A DNA stretch of 64,000 nucleotides, taken from positions 62,001 to 126,000 of the forward strand of contig NZ_NMUM01000023.1 in assembly GCF_002812805.1 (NCBI RefSeq), read 5' to 3'. Source of the stretch: Microbacterium lacus. GTDB taxonomy: Bacteria; Actinomycetota; Actinomycetes; Actinomycetales; Microbacteriaceae. The notes below the pieces were generated by a model, which saw nothing but the letters and a program-made list of their open reading frames with translations, did no database searches and was not told where the DNA came from. The first letter of the stretch is position 1; each line of letters opens with the position of its first letter. Shown here piece after piece: positions 16,570 through 24,872 of the stretch. The translations under genes were made by a program, and so were the position numbers.

Positions 16570-18219
16570 GTGACCGCTCCCACGCCTGACCCGCGGGAAC
16601 CTTCCGACAAGGCCGCGACTTCCCCCGCCGAGCCTCAGCGAGCCCCCCAGGTTCCGCCGCGTCCGCGTGCCCCGCGTCCCCCGGCACCGCCCGCCGATTG
16701 GACCCCGACAGGCGCAAGACGGACGGACGCCGAGCGGGAGACGAGGGATGACTCGACCGCGGCCGTACCGCCGAAGCCTCCCCGGCCGGCCGCCAAGACG
16801 TCTACTTCGCGGGCTCCGCGCAAGCCCGCCGCACCCCGGTCGGGTGGATCGACGTCTCGCAAACCCGCTGCTCCGCGCAAGCCTGCAGCGCCCCGGGCCA
16901 CGAAGAGTGCGCCGAGTGCACCCACGAAGACCCCTCCCGTTCTCATACCGGGACCGCCTCCGCCCCTGCCGACGTCCCATCCGGTGGATATCCCCCCCGT
17001 TCCTCCCCTCCCGCCGCTGTTTCTTCCCGAGCCGGTCGCGCCCGCCGATGACGTGATTGCGGACCCCGTGGACGATTTCGCTGAACCCGTTGTTGCCGAG
17101 CCGGTGTCCGATGTCGCGGAGCCTGATGTCGCGGAAGCCGATGTCGCGGAGCCTGACGTCGTGGAGCCTGACGTCGCGGAAGGCGATGTCACGGAGCTCG
17201 ATGCGGCTGTGTCGGAAGAGCCTGTCGTCGTAGAGCCTGTCGAAGAGCCTGTCGCGGAAGAACAGGTTGTCGACGAGCTCGACATCGATGAGTCCGAGCC
17301 CGACGACGCGATCGACGAGCAGCCCATCGCCGATGATCCGATCGTCGATGAGCCCATCGTCGACGGGCCAGCCCCGGACGAGCTCGCGGCCGTGATCGAT
17401 CCCGACGTGCTTGCGGCGCCCGCCGAGAACGCGACCGAGTCGGCCACGCCCGAGTCGGCAACGCCGGCGCTTGCCCTGCGCGGCGTCGTCAAGGAGTTCG
17501 GCAATACGCGTGCCGTCGATGCCATTGATCTGACGATCCCCGCGGGGTCGTTCTTCGGACTTGTCGGACCGAACGGTGCCGGCAAGACGACCACACTCTC
17601 GATGATCGCCGGGCTTCTCCGTCCCGATAGCGGAACGATCGAGGTCTGCGGGATCGACACGGCGACAGACGCTTCGCGGGCGAAGAAGCTCATCGGTGTG
17701 CTGCCGGACCGTCTGCGGACATTCGATCGCCTGACCGGGCGCCAACTGCTCTATTACTACGGTGTGCTGCGCGGGCTTTCGGCCTCGGTCGTGCAATCGC
17801 GTATCGCCGACCTCGCGCGGGCGTTCGACCTGGTGGACGCCCTGGGGCGCGTTGTTTCCGACTACTCCGCGGGTATGACGAAGAAGGTCATGCTGGCGGG
17901 CGCGATGATTCACTCACCTCGTGTTCTCGTGCTCGACGAGCCGTTCGAGTCGCTGGATCCGGCGTCGTCACAGGTCATCCTCGACATCCTCGAGACCTAC
18001 GTCGAGCACGGCGGCACGGTCGTGCTCTCGAGTCACGGAATGGCGCTCGTCGAACGCGTCTGCACGCGGATAGCGGTCCTCGTCGAAGGCGAGGTTCTGG
18101 CTGCGGGAACCGTCGAGGAAGTGCGCGGCGAGATGACGCTCGAGCAGCGCTTCGTCCAGCTGTCGGGCGGCGTCGACGATGCGGAAGGTCTCGAGTGGTT
18201 GCACACGTTCTCCGACTGA
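16570..18219 (+). CDS. ABC transporter ATP-binding protein with long disordered acidic N-terminus
   Basis: A 549-aa protein, more than twice the usual length for a lone ABC ATPase. Residues 1-about 155 are Pro/Ala/Lys-rich. About 155-297 are a Val/Glu/Asp/Pro low-complexity stretch with repeats such as DVAEPDV and EPIVDG. The ATPase occupies about 298-545: Walker A GPNGAGKTT (near 333), signature YSAGMTKKVMLAGA and Walker B VLVLDEPFESLDP. The signature departs from LSGGQ, as in many ABC-2 exporters. The GTG start lies 9 nt after a TGATAC box. It overlaps the permease gene by 25 bases. Confidence 0.85.
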   Translation: MTAPTPDPREPSDKAATSPAEPQRAPQVPPRPRAPRPPAPPADWTPTGARRTDAERETRDDSTAAVPPKPPRPAAKTSTSRAPRKPAAPRSGGSTSRKPAAPRKPAAPRATKSAPSAPTKTPPVLIPGPPPPLPTSHPVDIPPVPPLPPLFLPEPVAPADDVIADPVDDFAEPVVAEPVSDVAEPDVAEADVAEPDVVEPDVAEGDVTELDAAVSEEPVVVEPVEEPVAEEQVVDELDIDESEPDDAIDEQPIADDPIVDEPIVDGPAPDELAAVIDPDVLAAPAENATESATPESATPALALRGVVKEFGNTRAVDAIDLTIPAGSFFGLVGPNGAGKTTTLSMIAGLLRPDSGTIEVCGIDTATDASRAKKLIGVLPDRLRTFDRLTGRQLLYYYGVLRGLSASVVQSRIADLARAFDLVDALGRVVSDYSAGMTKKVMLAGAMIHSPRVLVLDEPFESLDPASSQVILDILETYVEHGGTVVLSSHGMALVERVCTRIAVLVEGEVLAAGTVEEVRGEMTLEQRFVQLSGGVDDAEGLEWLHTFSD

Positions 18220-19745
18220 GGGCGGCGCTTCTCGTCGGTGCGCTCCGCGGCGATTCGTCACATGTGGTTCGCGCTGTCCTCGGTCTCGTCGCCGTGATCG
18301 CGCTCGCGATCATCGGATGCCTCGGCATCCTGTCGCTCACCGATGCGTCGTCCGATCGGACCGGCACGGTCCTGGTCTGGACCGGCTCCGCCCTGGTTCT
18401 GGCCTTCGCCCTCGCCCCGGGCCTGACGGGAACCCCCGACCCGCTTGATCCTCGCCGCTTCGCGGTGTTCGGTCTGGCCCCGCGGGGGCTCGTCGCGACG
18501 TTGGCACTTGCATCGCTCATCAGCGTCCCTTTCGCGCTCGTCGTCGTGCTCGCTGTCAGCGGGGTGGTGGTCCGTGTGGACCACGGCACGAGCCCTGCGC
18601 TCGCGACTGTGGGTGCGATCCTCGCGGTCTTCACGTGTGCGCTTGCGGGCCGGGTCGGCTTCGCTCTGGCCGCGATCGCCGTTCGGGAAGGGCGTGGCGG
18701 ATCGCTCATCGGGCTGCTCGCGCTCGGGGCTCTCGCCGGCGCTGTGCCGATCGGCGTGTACCTCGCGACATCCGTTGATCCGCCTGTCGTCCCCGTCGGT
18801 TCGGTGGCCGAGGTACTCGCCCTCACCCCCTTCGGCGCCGCCTGGGCGATCGGTGACCCGAACGCGAACACCGCCGTCGCGATCGTCGTGGCCGTCCTCA
18901 CCCTCGTCGTGCTCTGGGCGTCGTGGGCGTGGCTGGCGCACCGCCTGGTGTCGGGAGCGATCCGCTCAACGCCCGGTCAGGACCACGCCGGACTCGGGTG
19001 GTTCGCCGTCATGCCCGGTACTCCAGGCGGTGCAATCGCTGCACGCAGCATGATCTATTGGCTGCACGATCGCCGCTACCTGATGAACGTCGTCATCGTG
19101 CCCGTCGCCGCGGCCATCTCTATCGTTCCCCTGCTGGTGGCGGGCGTTCCCCTCGAGATCGCCATCCTCGTTCCCGTGGCGCTGGTAGCCCTGTTTCTCG
19201 GGTGGCTGCCGCACGACGACGTCGCCTACGACTCGACCGCGGTATGGATGCACGTGGCATCCGATGTTCACGGCGTCTCGGATCGCGTCGGACGACTCGT
19301 GCCCATTTTGCTTCTCGCGACCCCCGTGCTGGCGGTGGGTGTGCTGTTTTCGGTCGCGGTGCACGGCAGTTGGGACGTGCTTCCCGCGATGATCGGTCTC
19401 TGTGCGTCGCTCTATCTTTCGGGGCTCGGCCTGTCGAGCATCGCGTCGGTCGTCGCCCCCTACGCCGTCACCCGCCCGGGCGACAACCCCTTCCGCCAGC
19501 CGCAGCGCACGGGCTCATCGGGTGTCATCGCGCAAGGCGTCGTGCTGTTCGGGTCCGTCGTCGTCAGCGCACCGGCCCTGCTGTGGACGTGGCGAACCGT
19601 TGCGGGTGACGCGGACGCCAGCATGCCGGCGCTCGGTCTGGGACTCGGGATCGGGCTCGCTGTGTTCGTCATCGGTGTGGCCATCGGTGGGGCCGTCTTC
19701 CGCCGCCGCGGTGGCCGGCTGCTCGAACTGGCCGAGACCGCCTGA
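18195..19745 (+). CDS. ABC-2-type transporter permease
   Basis: A 516-aa integral membrane protein with about 12 hydrophobic segments spread over the whole length and no soluble domain. It starts with GTG inside the end of the ATPase gene, a coupling that marks the two as subunits of one transporter. The substrate is not evident. Proximity to the glycopolymer genes makes polymer or precursor export one possibility, but the ATPase does not look like TagH, and other substrates are equally open. No transporter lipoprotein is encoded nearby. Confidence 0.78.
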   Translation: MVAHVLRLRAALLVGALRGDSSHVVRAVLGLVAVIALAIIGCLGILSLTDASSDRTGTVLVWTGSALVLAFALAPGLTGTPDPLDPRRFAVFGLAPRGLVATLALASLISVPFALVVVLAVSGVVVRVDHGTSPALATVGAILAVFTCALAGRVGFALAAIAVREGRGGSLIGLLALGALAGAVPIGVYLATSVDPPVVPVGSVAEVLALTPFGAAWAIGDPNANTAVAIVVAVLTLVVLWASWAWLAHRLVSGAIRSTPGQDHAGLGWFAVMPGTPGGAIAARSMIYWLHDRRYLMNVVIVPVAAAISIVPLLVAGVPLEIAILVPVALVALFLGWLPHDDVAYDSTAVWMHVASDVHGVSDRVGRLVPILLLATPVLAVGVLFSVAVHGSWDVLPAMIGLCASLYLSGLGLSSIASVVAPYAVTRPGDNPFRQPQRTGSSGVIAQGVVLFGSVVVSAPALLWTWRTVAGDADASMPALGLGLGIGLAVFVIGVAIGGAVFRRRGGRLLELAETA

Positions 19746-19772
19746 GACGGACCCGACCGCCTCTTCCGCCGA

Positions 19773-19778
19773 TAGACT
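19773..19778 (+). promoter_or_regulatory. -10 box TAGACT for the DUF3039 gene
   Basis: TAGACT ends 8 nt before the ATG at 19787. No ribosome-binding site lies between them, so a leaderless transcript is likely. Confidence 0.5.
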
Positions 19779-19786
19779 GACCAGCC

Positions 19787-20053
19787 ATGAGCACGCCTCT
19801 CGATACCCCAGACCAAGGCGGCCTTGCCACCCTCGAACGCGAACTCGAGGAGCTGATTCGGGAAGAGAACGTCGAACCCGGCGATCACGAACGCTTCTCG
19901 CATTACGTCAAGAAAGAGAAGATCCTCGAGTCGGCTCTGACGGGCAAACCGGTGCGGGCGCTGTGCGGCAAGAAGTGGACTCCGGGTCGCGACCCCGAGA
20001 AGTTCCCCGTCTGCCCGTCGTGCAAAGAGATCTACGAGTCGCTGCAGACCTGA
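19787..20053 (+). CDS. DUF3039 family small protein
   Basis: An 88-aa soluble protein with a highly charged N-terminal half and a C-terminal zinc-ribbon-like knuckle (ALCGKKW, then VCPSCKEIYESL). DUF3039 proteins occur throughout Actinobacteria, commonly near nicotinate phosphoribosyltransferase as here, and their function is not established. The gene is convergent with pncB, with only 37 nt between them. Confidence 0.85.
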   Translation: MSTPLDTPDQGGLATLERELEELIREENVEPGDHERFSHYVKKEKILESALTGKPVRALCGKKWTPGRDPEKFPVCPSCKEIYESLQT

Positions 20054-20090
20054 CTCGAGTCAGCGAACGAACGGCTCGACCGGACGGGAA

Positions 20091-21431
20091 TTACTCGACC
20101 ATGACGGTCGGTATCGCCGGATCGGACTTGCTGAGTGCGAGCGCCTGCAGCGGCAGCTCGGCCCGCGCAACGGCGTGATGGGCTCGGGCGGCGCGGGTGC
20201 CCTCCGGGCCCTCGGCCGCCGTGTCGATCTCGCCGTCGATGACGAGTCGGACCTGGAGGGCGCGGGCGTCGGAGGGGACGGATGCCGGAGCATCCGCTTG
20301 GTAACTGTCCACGTGATCAGAGGTCACGAGTTCGCTCCTGGCGACCCCGTGCTCGAACGTTCGGTAGGCGGACTTGCGGCCGCCGACCGACGCCTTGGAC
20401 GCGGATGCTTTGGCCACCGAGATCCAGTCGCCCGAGGCATCCTGGCGCGCCACGAGCTTGTAGACCATGCCGGCGGTCGGGACACCCGACCCCGTGACGA
20501 CCGAGGTGCCGACCCCGTAGGCGTCGACCGGTGAGGCGGCGAGAGCTGCGATCGCGTACTCGTCGAGGTCGCTCGTGACGGTGATGCGGGTCTCGGTCGC
20601 GCCGAGCGCATCGAGCTGGGCGCGCACGTCGGTCGCAACGATCGGCAGGTCGCCGGAGTCGATCCGCACGCCCCCGAGCTGAGTGCCGGCGACGCGGATC
20701 GCGGTCTCGACGCCGCGGCGGATGTCGTAGGTGTCGACGAGCAGAGTGGTGCTCGGCCCGAGCGCGTCGACCTGGGCGCGGAAGGCCTCTTCTTCGGTGT
20801 CGTGCAGCAGGGTCCAGGCGTGCGCGGCCGTGCCCATGGTCGGCACCTCCCAGCGGCGCCCGGCCTCGAGGTTGCTCGTGGCGGCGAATCCCGCAATGTA
20901 GGCGGCGCGCGCGGCGGCGACGGCCGATTCTTCGCCCGCGCGACGTGACCCCATCTCCGAGAGGGGACGGGTGCCCGCGGCCGTGGACATGCGGGCGGCT
21001 GCGGTTGCGATGGCGGAGTCGTGATTGAGGACGCTGAGGGCGAGTGTCTCGAGCACCACCGCGTCGGCGAAGGAGCCCTCGACGGTCAGTACGGGCGACC
21101 CGGGGAAGTAGAGCTCGCCCTCGCGGTAGCCCGAGATCGAGCCGCGGAAACGGTACGCCTCGAGATACGCGAGAGTTTCGGCATCCACGATCCGCTCATC
21201 CCGCAGGAAGGCGAGTTCGTCGTCGCCGAACCGGAAGTCGCGCAGCAACCCGAGCAGGCGCCCCGTGCCCGCAACGACGCCGTAGCGCCTGCCGCCGGGG
21301 AGTCGCCGCGCGAACATCTCGAAAACGCAGGGGATGCGGGCGGTTCCGTCGCGGAGAGCGGCGCCCACCATGGTGAGCTCGTAGCGATCGGTGTGCAGAG
21401 CGCTGCTGCGGCTGCCGGCCGGGTCGGTCAT
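20091..21431 (-). CDS. pncB: Nicotinate phosphoribosyltransferase
   Basis: A 446-aa cytosolic enzyme of the Preiss-Handler NAD salvage route: nicotinate + PRPP + ATP gives nicotinate mononucleotide. The N-terminal [13 protein letters not shown], the [15 protein letters not shown] strand, the substrate loop [10 protein letters not shown] and the [10 protein letters not shown] block are all family-specific. It starts with ATG at 21431, back to back with murI. With the cinA/PncC-type gene, the window encodes two potential NAD-salvage steps. Identity is secure. Confidence 0.93.
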   Translation of the reverse strand: MTDPAGSRSSALHTDRYELTMVGAALRDGTARIPCVFEMFARRLPGGRRYGVVAGTGRLLGLLRDFRFGDDELAFLRDERIVDAETLAYLEAYRFRGSISGYREGELYFPGSPVLTVEGSFADAVVLETLALSVLNHDSAIATAAARMSTAAGTRPLSEMGSRRAGEESAVAAARAAYIAGFAATSNLEAGRRWEVPTMGTAAHAWTLLHDTEEEAFRAQVDALGPSTTLLVDTYDIRRGVETAIRVAGTQLGGVRIDSGDLPIVATDVRAQLDALGATETRITVTSDLDEYAIAALAASPVDAYGVGTSVVTGSGVPTAGMVYKLVARQDASGDWISVAKASASKASVGGRKSAYRTFEHGVARSELVTSDHVDSYQADAPASVPSDARALQVRLVIDGEIDTAAEGPEGTRAARAHHAVARAELPLQALALSKSDPAIPTVMVE

Positions 21432-21471
21432 CCGGTCACTCTACCGACGCGGGCCCGCGCATCCGCGCCGG

Positions 21472-21477
21472 TAGGCT
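21472..21477 (+). promoter_or_regulatory. -10 box TAGGCT for murI
   Basis: TAGGCT ends 8 nt before the ATG at 21486, predicting a leaderless or near-leaderless murI mRNA. Confidence 0.5.
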
Positions 21478-21485
21478 GGGGAACC

Positions 21486-22307
21486 ATGAATGACGCGCCG
21501 ATCGGAATCTTCGACTCCGGCGTCGGCGGACTCACGGTGGCCCGAGCGATCGGCGACCAGCTACCCCGCGAATCCCTCGTCTACATCGGCGACACGCTGC
21601 ACTCGCCCTACGGTCCGAAGCCGATTGCCGACGTGCGCAGATACTCGCTCGAGGTACTCGACTCGCTCGTCGATCAGGGCGTGAAGATGCTCGTGATCGC
21701 CTGCAACACGGCCTCGGCCGCCGTCCTCGGCGATGCCCGGGAGCGCTACGACGTGCCGGTGGTGGAAGTCATCCGTCCCGCGGTCCGCACGGCGATCGCG
21801 ACGACACGCAACGGACGCATCGGTGTGATCGGCACCGAGGGCACGATCGGTTCGGGCGCCTACCAGGACATGCTCGAACTCAACGATGCGCTGACGGTTT
21901 TCGCGCAGGCCTGCCCCGCGTTCGTCGACTTCGTCGAGCGGGGTGTTACCGGCTCACCCGAGCTGCTCGAAATCGCCGAGGGGTACCTCGCGCCCCTCCG
22001 CCACGCGGGCATCGACACCCTCGTGCTCGGCTGCACGCACTATCCGTTCCTCAAGGGCGCGATCAGCTACGTGATGGGTCCGGATGTCTCGCTCGTCGCG
22101 AGCGACGACGAGACCGCGAACGACGTCTACCGCCAGCTCGTGACCCGCGATCTGCTGACCTCGTCGGAGCAGCCCGGGACCCACGTTTACGAGGCGACGG
22201 GCGGATCACCGGATGCCTTCATCGACCTCGCGAACCGGCTGATGGGCCGCGAGGTGCGCTCCGTCCAGCTCGTGCACACCGGCGCGATCGAGCTGCCGCC
22301 CACCTAA
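21486..22307 (+). CDS. murI: Glutamate racemase
   Basis: A 273-aa enzyme that makes D-glutamate for peptidoglycan. The two catalytic cysteines are C73 (VIACNTASA) and C183 (VLGCTHYPF). The N-terminal [13 protein letters not shown] is diagnostic. ATG at 21486 is used because it lies 8 nt after a TAGGCT -10 box and directly before the conserved fold; the upstream extension would overlap pncB. murI-rph-rdgB is a conserved order, and the three are probably one operon interrupted by a hairpin. Confidence 0.95.
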   Translation: MNDAPIGIFDSGVGGLTVARAIGDQLPRESLVYIGDTLHSPYGPKPIADVRRYSLEVLDSLVDQGVKMLVIACNTASAAVLGDARERYDVPVVEVIRPAVRTAIATTRNGRIGVIGTEGTIGSGAYQDMLELNDALTVFAQACPAFVDFVERGVTGSPELLEIAEGYLAPLRHAGIDTLVLGCTHYPFLKGAISYVMGPDVSLVASDDETANDVYRQLVTRDLLTSSEQPGTHVYEATGGSPDAFIDLANRLMGREVRSVQLVHTGAIELPPT

Positions 22308-22314
22308 CCCTGCA

Positions 22315-22364
22315 TGTCCCAACACTTCACCCCATACGCGCCCTTGGGGTGAATAAGTGGGACA
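22315..22364 (+). terminator. Long hairpin between murI and rph
   Basis: The 19-nt arms at 22315-22333 and 22346-22364 pair at 15 of 19 positions, with TGTCCCA and TTCACCCC perfect and a 4-nt internal mismatch. They enclose a 12-nt loop. There is no T-run, and the RBS of rph begins 12 nt later. It may be a partial terminator or attenuator, or an RNA-processing site. Confidence 0.5.
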
Positions 22365-22388
22365 CCGATGACGAACGAGGAGTTCACC

Positions 22389-23144
22389 ATGACCGAAACA
22401 TCCGAGACCACGCGCGCCGATGGGCGCACCCCCGACCAGCTGCGTCCCATCACGATCGAACGTGGCTGGAGCGCGCACGCCGAGGGTTCGGCGCTCATCT
22501 CGTTCGGTGGCACGAAGGTGCTCTGCACCGCCTCGTTCACGAACGGTGTGCCGCGCTGGCTCGTCGGCAAGGGCAAGGGCTGGGTCACGGCCGAGTACGC
22601 GATGCTGCCGCGCGCGACGAACAGCCGCAACGACCGCGAGAGCGTCAAGGGCAAGATCGGCGGCAGGACCCACGAAATCTCGCGCCTGATCGGCCGCGCG
22701 CTGCGCTCGGTCGTCGACACGAAGGCGCTCGGCGAGAACACGATCGTGATCGACTGCGACGTGCTGCAGGCCGACGGGGGCACACGGACGGCCGCGATCA
22801 CGGGCGCCTACGTGGCCCTCGCCGACGCGATCGAGTGGGGCAAGCGCAAGAACTTCATCGCCCAGCGCTCGCAGCCCCTGCACGACTCGGTCGCCGCGGT
22901 CTCGGTCGGCATCATCGACGGTGAGCCGATGCTCGACCTCGCGTACGTCGAGGATGTTCGCGCCGACACCGACATGAATGTCGTCGTGACAGGCCGGGGC
23001 CTGTTCGTCGAAGTGCAGGGCACCGCCGAGGGCGCTCCGTTCGACAAGCGCGAGCTCGACGCACTGCTGGACCTGGGTGTTGCGGGGTGCGCATCGCTTC
23101 GTGAGCAGCAGCTTGCGGCCCTGGTCGCATCGACGACGGAGTAG
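22389..23144 (+). CDS. rph: Ribonuclease PH
   Basis: A 251-aa phosphorolytic 3'-5' exoribonuclease that trims tRNA 3' ends. Family motifs include [35 protein letters not shown], and the phosphate-binding and catalytic block [11 protein letters not shown] near the C-terminus. ATG at 22389 is preferred over the in-frame ATG at 22368, because GAGGAG lies 7 nt upstream of it and the extra residues are not conserved. It is followed after 3 nt by rdgB. Confidence 0.94.
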   Translation: MTETSETTRADGRTPDQLRPITIERGWSAHAEGSALISFGGTKVLCTASFTNGVPRWLVGKGKGWVTAEYAMLPRATNSRNDRESVKGKIGGRTHEISRLIGRALRSVVDTKALGENTIVIDCDVLQADGGTRTAAITGAYVALADAIEWGKRKNFIAQRSQPLHDSVAAVSVGIIDGEPMLDLAYVEDVRADTDMNVVVTGRGLFVEVQGTAEGAPFDKRELDALLDLGVAGCASLREQQLAALVASTTE

Positions 23145-23147
23145 CGG

Positions 23148-23768
23148 ATGCCCCGCCGTGTCGTGCTCGCCACGCACAACCCGCACAAGGTCGAGGAGTT
23201 CGCCGCGATCGTCCGCGCGACGCGTCCGGACCTCGAGGTCGTCGGCTACGACGGCCCCGAACCCGTCGAGGACGGTGTGACCTTCGCGCAGAACGCGCTG
23301 ATCAAGGCCCGCGCGGCGGCGCTGCATACCGGACTGCCCGCGCTGGCCGATGACTCGGGCATCTGCATCGACGTGCTCGGGGGTTCGCCGGGGGTGTTCT
23401 CGGCCTACTGGGCCGGGCACGCGAAGGATGCCTCGGCCAACCTCAGCCTGCTGCTCGACCAGCTCTCGGATGTTGCGGACCCGCATCGCACCGCACAGTT
23501 CGTGTCGACGATCGCGCTCGTCGTTCCGGCGGTGGACGGGGGAGCGGCAGCCGAGCATGTTGTCGAGGGGCGATGGCCCGGGCGTCTCGCCCTGGCGCCG
23601 TCGGGAGAGAACGGCTTCGGTTACGACCCGATCTTCATCCCGGACGGCCAACCCGGCGGAGCCGAGCGCTCGGCCGCGGAGTTCTCGCCGGCTGAGAAGA
23701 ACGCTTCGTCGCACCGCGCTCGCGCCTTTGTCGCGCTCGTGCCGCTCCTCTCCACCCTCTCGGTCTGA
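23148..23768 (+). CDS. rdgB: Non-canonical purine NTP pyrophosphatase (RdgB/HAM1)
   Basis: A 206-aa house-cleaning enzyme that hydrolyses ITP, dITP and XTP to monophosphates, preventing their incorporation. The N-terminal VLATHNPHKVEEF, the catalytic ALADDSGICIDVL segment and GENGFGYDPIFIP are characteristic. It starts 3 nt after the rph stop and is surely co-transcribed. Length and motifs are normal. Confidence 0.94.
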   Translation: MPRRVVLATHNPHKVEEFAAIVRATRPDLEVVGYDGPEPVEDGVTFAQNALIKARAAALHTGLPALADDSGICIDVLGGSPGVFSAYWAGHAKDASANLSLLLDQLSDVADPHRTAQFVSTIALVVPAVDGGAAAEHVVEGRWPGRLALAPSGENGFGYDPIFIPDGQPGGAERSAAEFSPAEKNASSHRARAFVALVPLLSTLSV

Positions 23769-23866
23769 GTCCGCGCCCGCCGCTGCGGGTGCGGATGAGA
23801 ATCGGAGTCATTCCCGGCTAGGAGAAATCGCGCAGAACCGGGCATTCTCGGCCCTAGCCTGGGTAC

Positions 23867-24790
23867 ATGCACGATCACGCACCGGCCGGGGGAGGCATCC
23901 GTACAGCCTCTCATCGTCGGCTGTTGGCGATGTCGCTTGCGATCACCGCGACCGTCATGGTGGTGCAGATCGTTGGTGGCCTGCTCAGCGGATCCCTCGC
24001 CCTCCTCGCCGATGCGGCGCACATGTTCACCGATACCGCCGCGCTCGTCATCGCGCTTGTTGCGAACGCCGTCGCGTCTCGACCGGCGGATGACCGGCGC
24101 ACCTACGGCTATCAGCGCGCCGAGGTGTTCGGTGCGCTGATCAACGCGGCCGTGTTGATCGTGCTCTCGGTCTGGATCGCGATCGAGAGCGTCGGTCGCC
24201 TGATGGCACCGGGCGACGCCGAGGTCGAGGGGGGCGTCATGCTCGTCATCGCGATCATCGGTCTCGTCGCGAACGCCGCCGCCCTGTGGCTCTTGAGCTC
24301 GGCGCAGCGAAACAGCATCAACGTGCGCGGGGCGTACCTCGAGGTCATGGGTGATCTGTTGGGGTCCGCGGCCGTGATCGTCGCCGCCATCGTGATCGTC
24401 GTCTCGGGATGGGTGCAGGCGGACGCGATCGCATCGCTGCTGATCGCCGCCATGATCGTCCCGCGGGCGATCGGGCTGCTGCGTGAGGTGTTCTCGGTGC
24501 TGTCCGAGTCCGCGCCGCAGGGCACGCAGATCGCCGAGATCCGCAACCACATCCTGGGCGCGCCGGGCGTCGCCGATGTCCACGACGTGCACGTCTGGCA
24601 ACTGACCCGCGGTGCGCCGGTGTTCACGGCGCACGTCGTTGTGGATGCGGACGTACTCGAACGCGGGGGTGCGGCCGAGTTGCTCGCGAGTCTGCAGTCC
24701 TGCCTGGCCGATCATTTTGACGTCTCGCACTCGACATTCCAGATCGAACCCGCGGGTCACGCCGATCGCGACACTGCTGCCCACGCCTGA
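23867..24790 (+). CDS. Cation diffusion facilitator (Zn/Co/Cd efflux)
   Basis: A 307-aa proton-driven metal exporter of the inner membrane. Six helices fill about residues 18-205. The transport-site motifs are LLADAAHMFTDTAAL (HxxxD on helix 2) and YLEVMGDLLGSAAV (D on helix 5). The cytoplasmic C-terminal domain contains VHDVHVWQLTRGAPVFTAHV. The N-terminal MHDHAPAGGG is slightly His-rich. The start is 6 nt after TAGCCT (23855-23860), so it is probably leaderless and separate from rdgB. CzcD-like; metal specificity is uncertain. Confidence 0.9.
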   Translation: MHDHAPAGGGIRTASHRRLLAMSLAITATVMVVQIVGGLLSGSLALLADAAHMFTDTAALVIALVANAVASRPADDRRTYGYQRAEVFGALINAAVLIVLSVWIAIESVGRLMAPGDAEVEGGVMLVIAIIGLVANAAALWLLSSAQRNSINVRGAYLEVMGDLLGSAAVIVAAIVIVVSGWVQADAIASLLIAAMIVPRAIGLLREVFSVLSESAPQGTQIAEIRNHILGAPGVADVHDVHVWQLTRGAPVFTAHVVVDADVLERGGAAELLASLQSCLADHFDVSHSTFQIEPAGHADRDTAAHA

Positions 24791-24806
24791 CAGGTGCCGC
24801 GGTCGG

Positions 24807-24867
24807 GCTGGTCGCTTCGACAGGCTCAGCGACCGGACGCTCCCTGAGCTTGTCGAAGGGAGCAGCC
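24807..24867. repeat. Paired palindromic repeat, TTCGACAGGCTCAG family
   Basis: A 61-bp element between the convergent CDF and ligD genes. Two half-units face each other (CTTCGACAGGCTCAG and CTGAGCTTGTCGAAG, 14 of 15 complementary). Each half is also a hairpin by itself (GGTCGCT/AGCGACC and GCTCCC/GGGAGC). The same core occurs at 53870, inside ftsE at 40102, and as a trace at 5758. It could act as a bidirectional terminator. Confidence 0.75.
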
Positions 24868-24872
24868 AGGCA

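Noticed and set aside
17090..17380. Short tandem-like units (GCGGAGCCTGATGTC) considered as a CRISPR or VNTR array
   Set aside because: They are in frame and encode the V/E/D/P repeats of the ABC ATPase tail; units are short and unequal, without spacers.
22206..23714. 502-codon minus-strand frame spanning rph and rdgB
   Set aside because: Lies antisense to two secure enzymes and crosses their gap; composition is that of a shadow frame.
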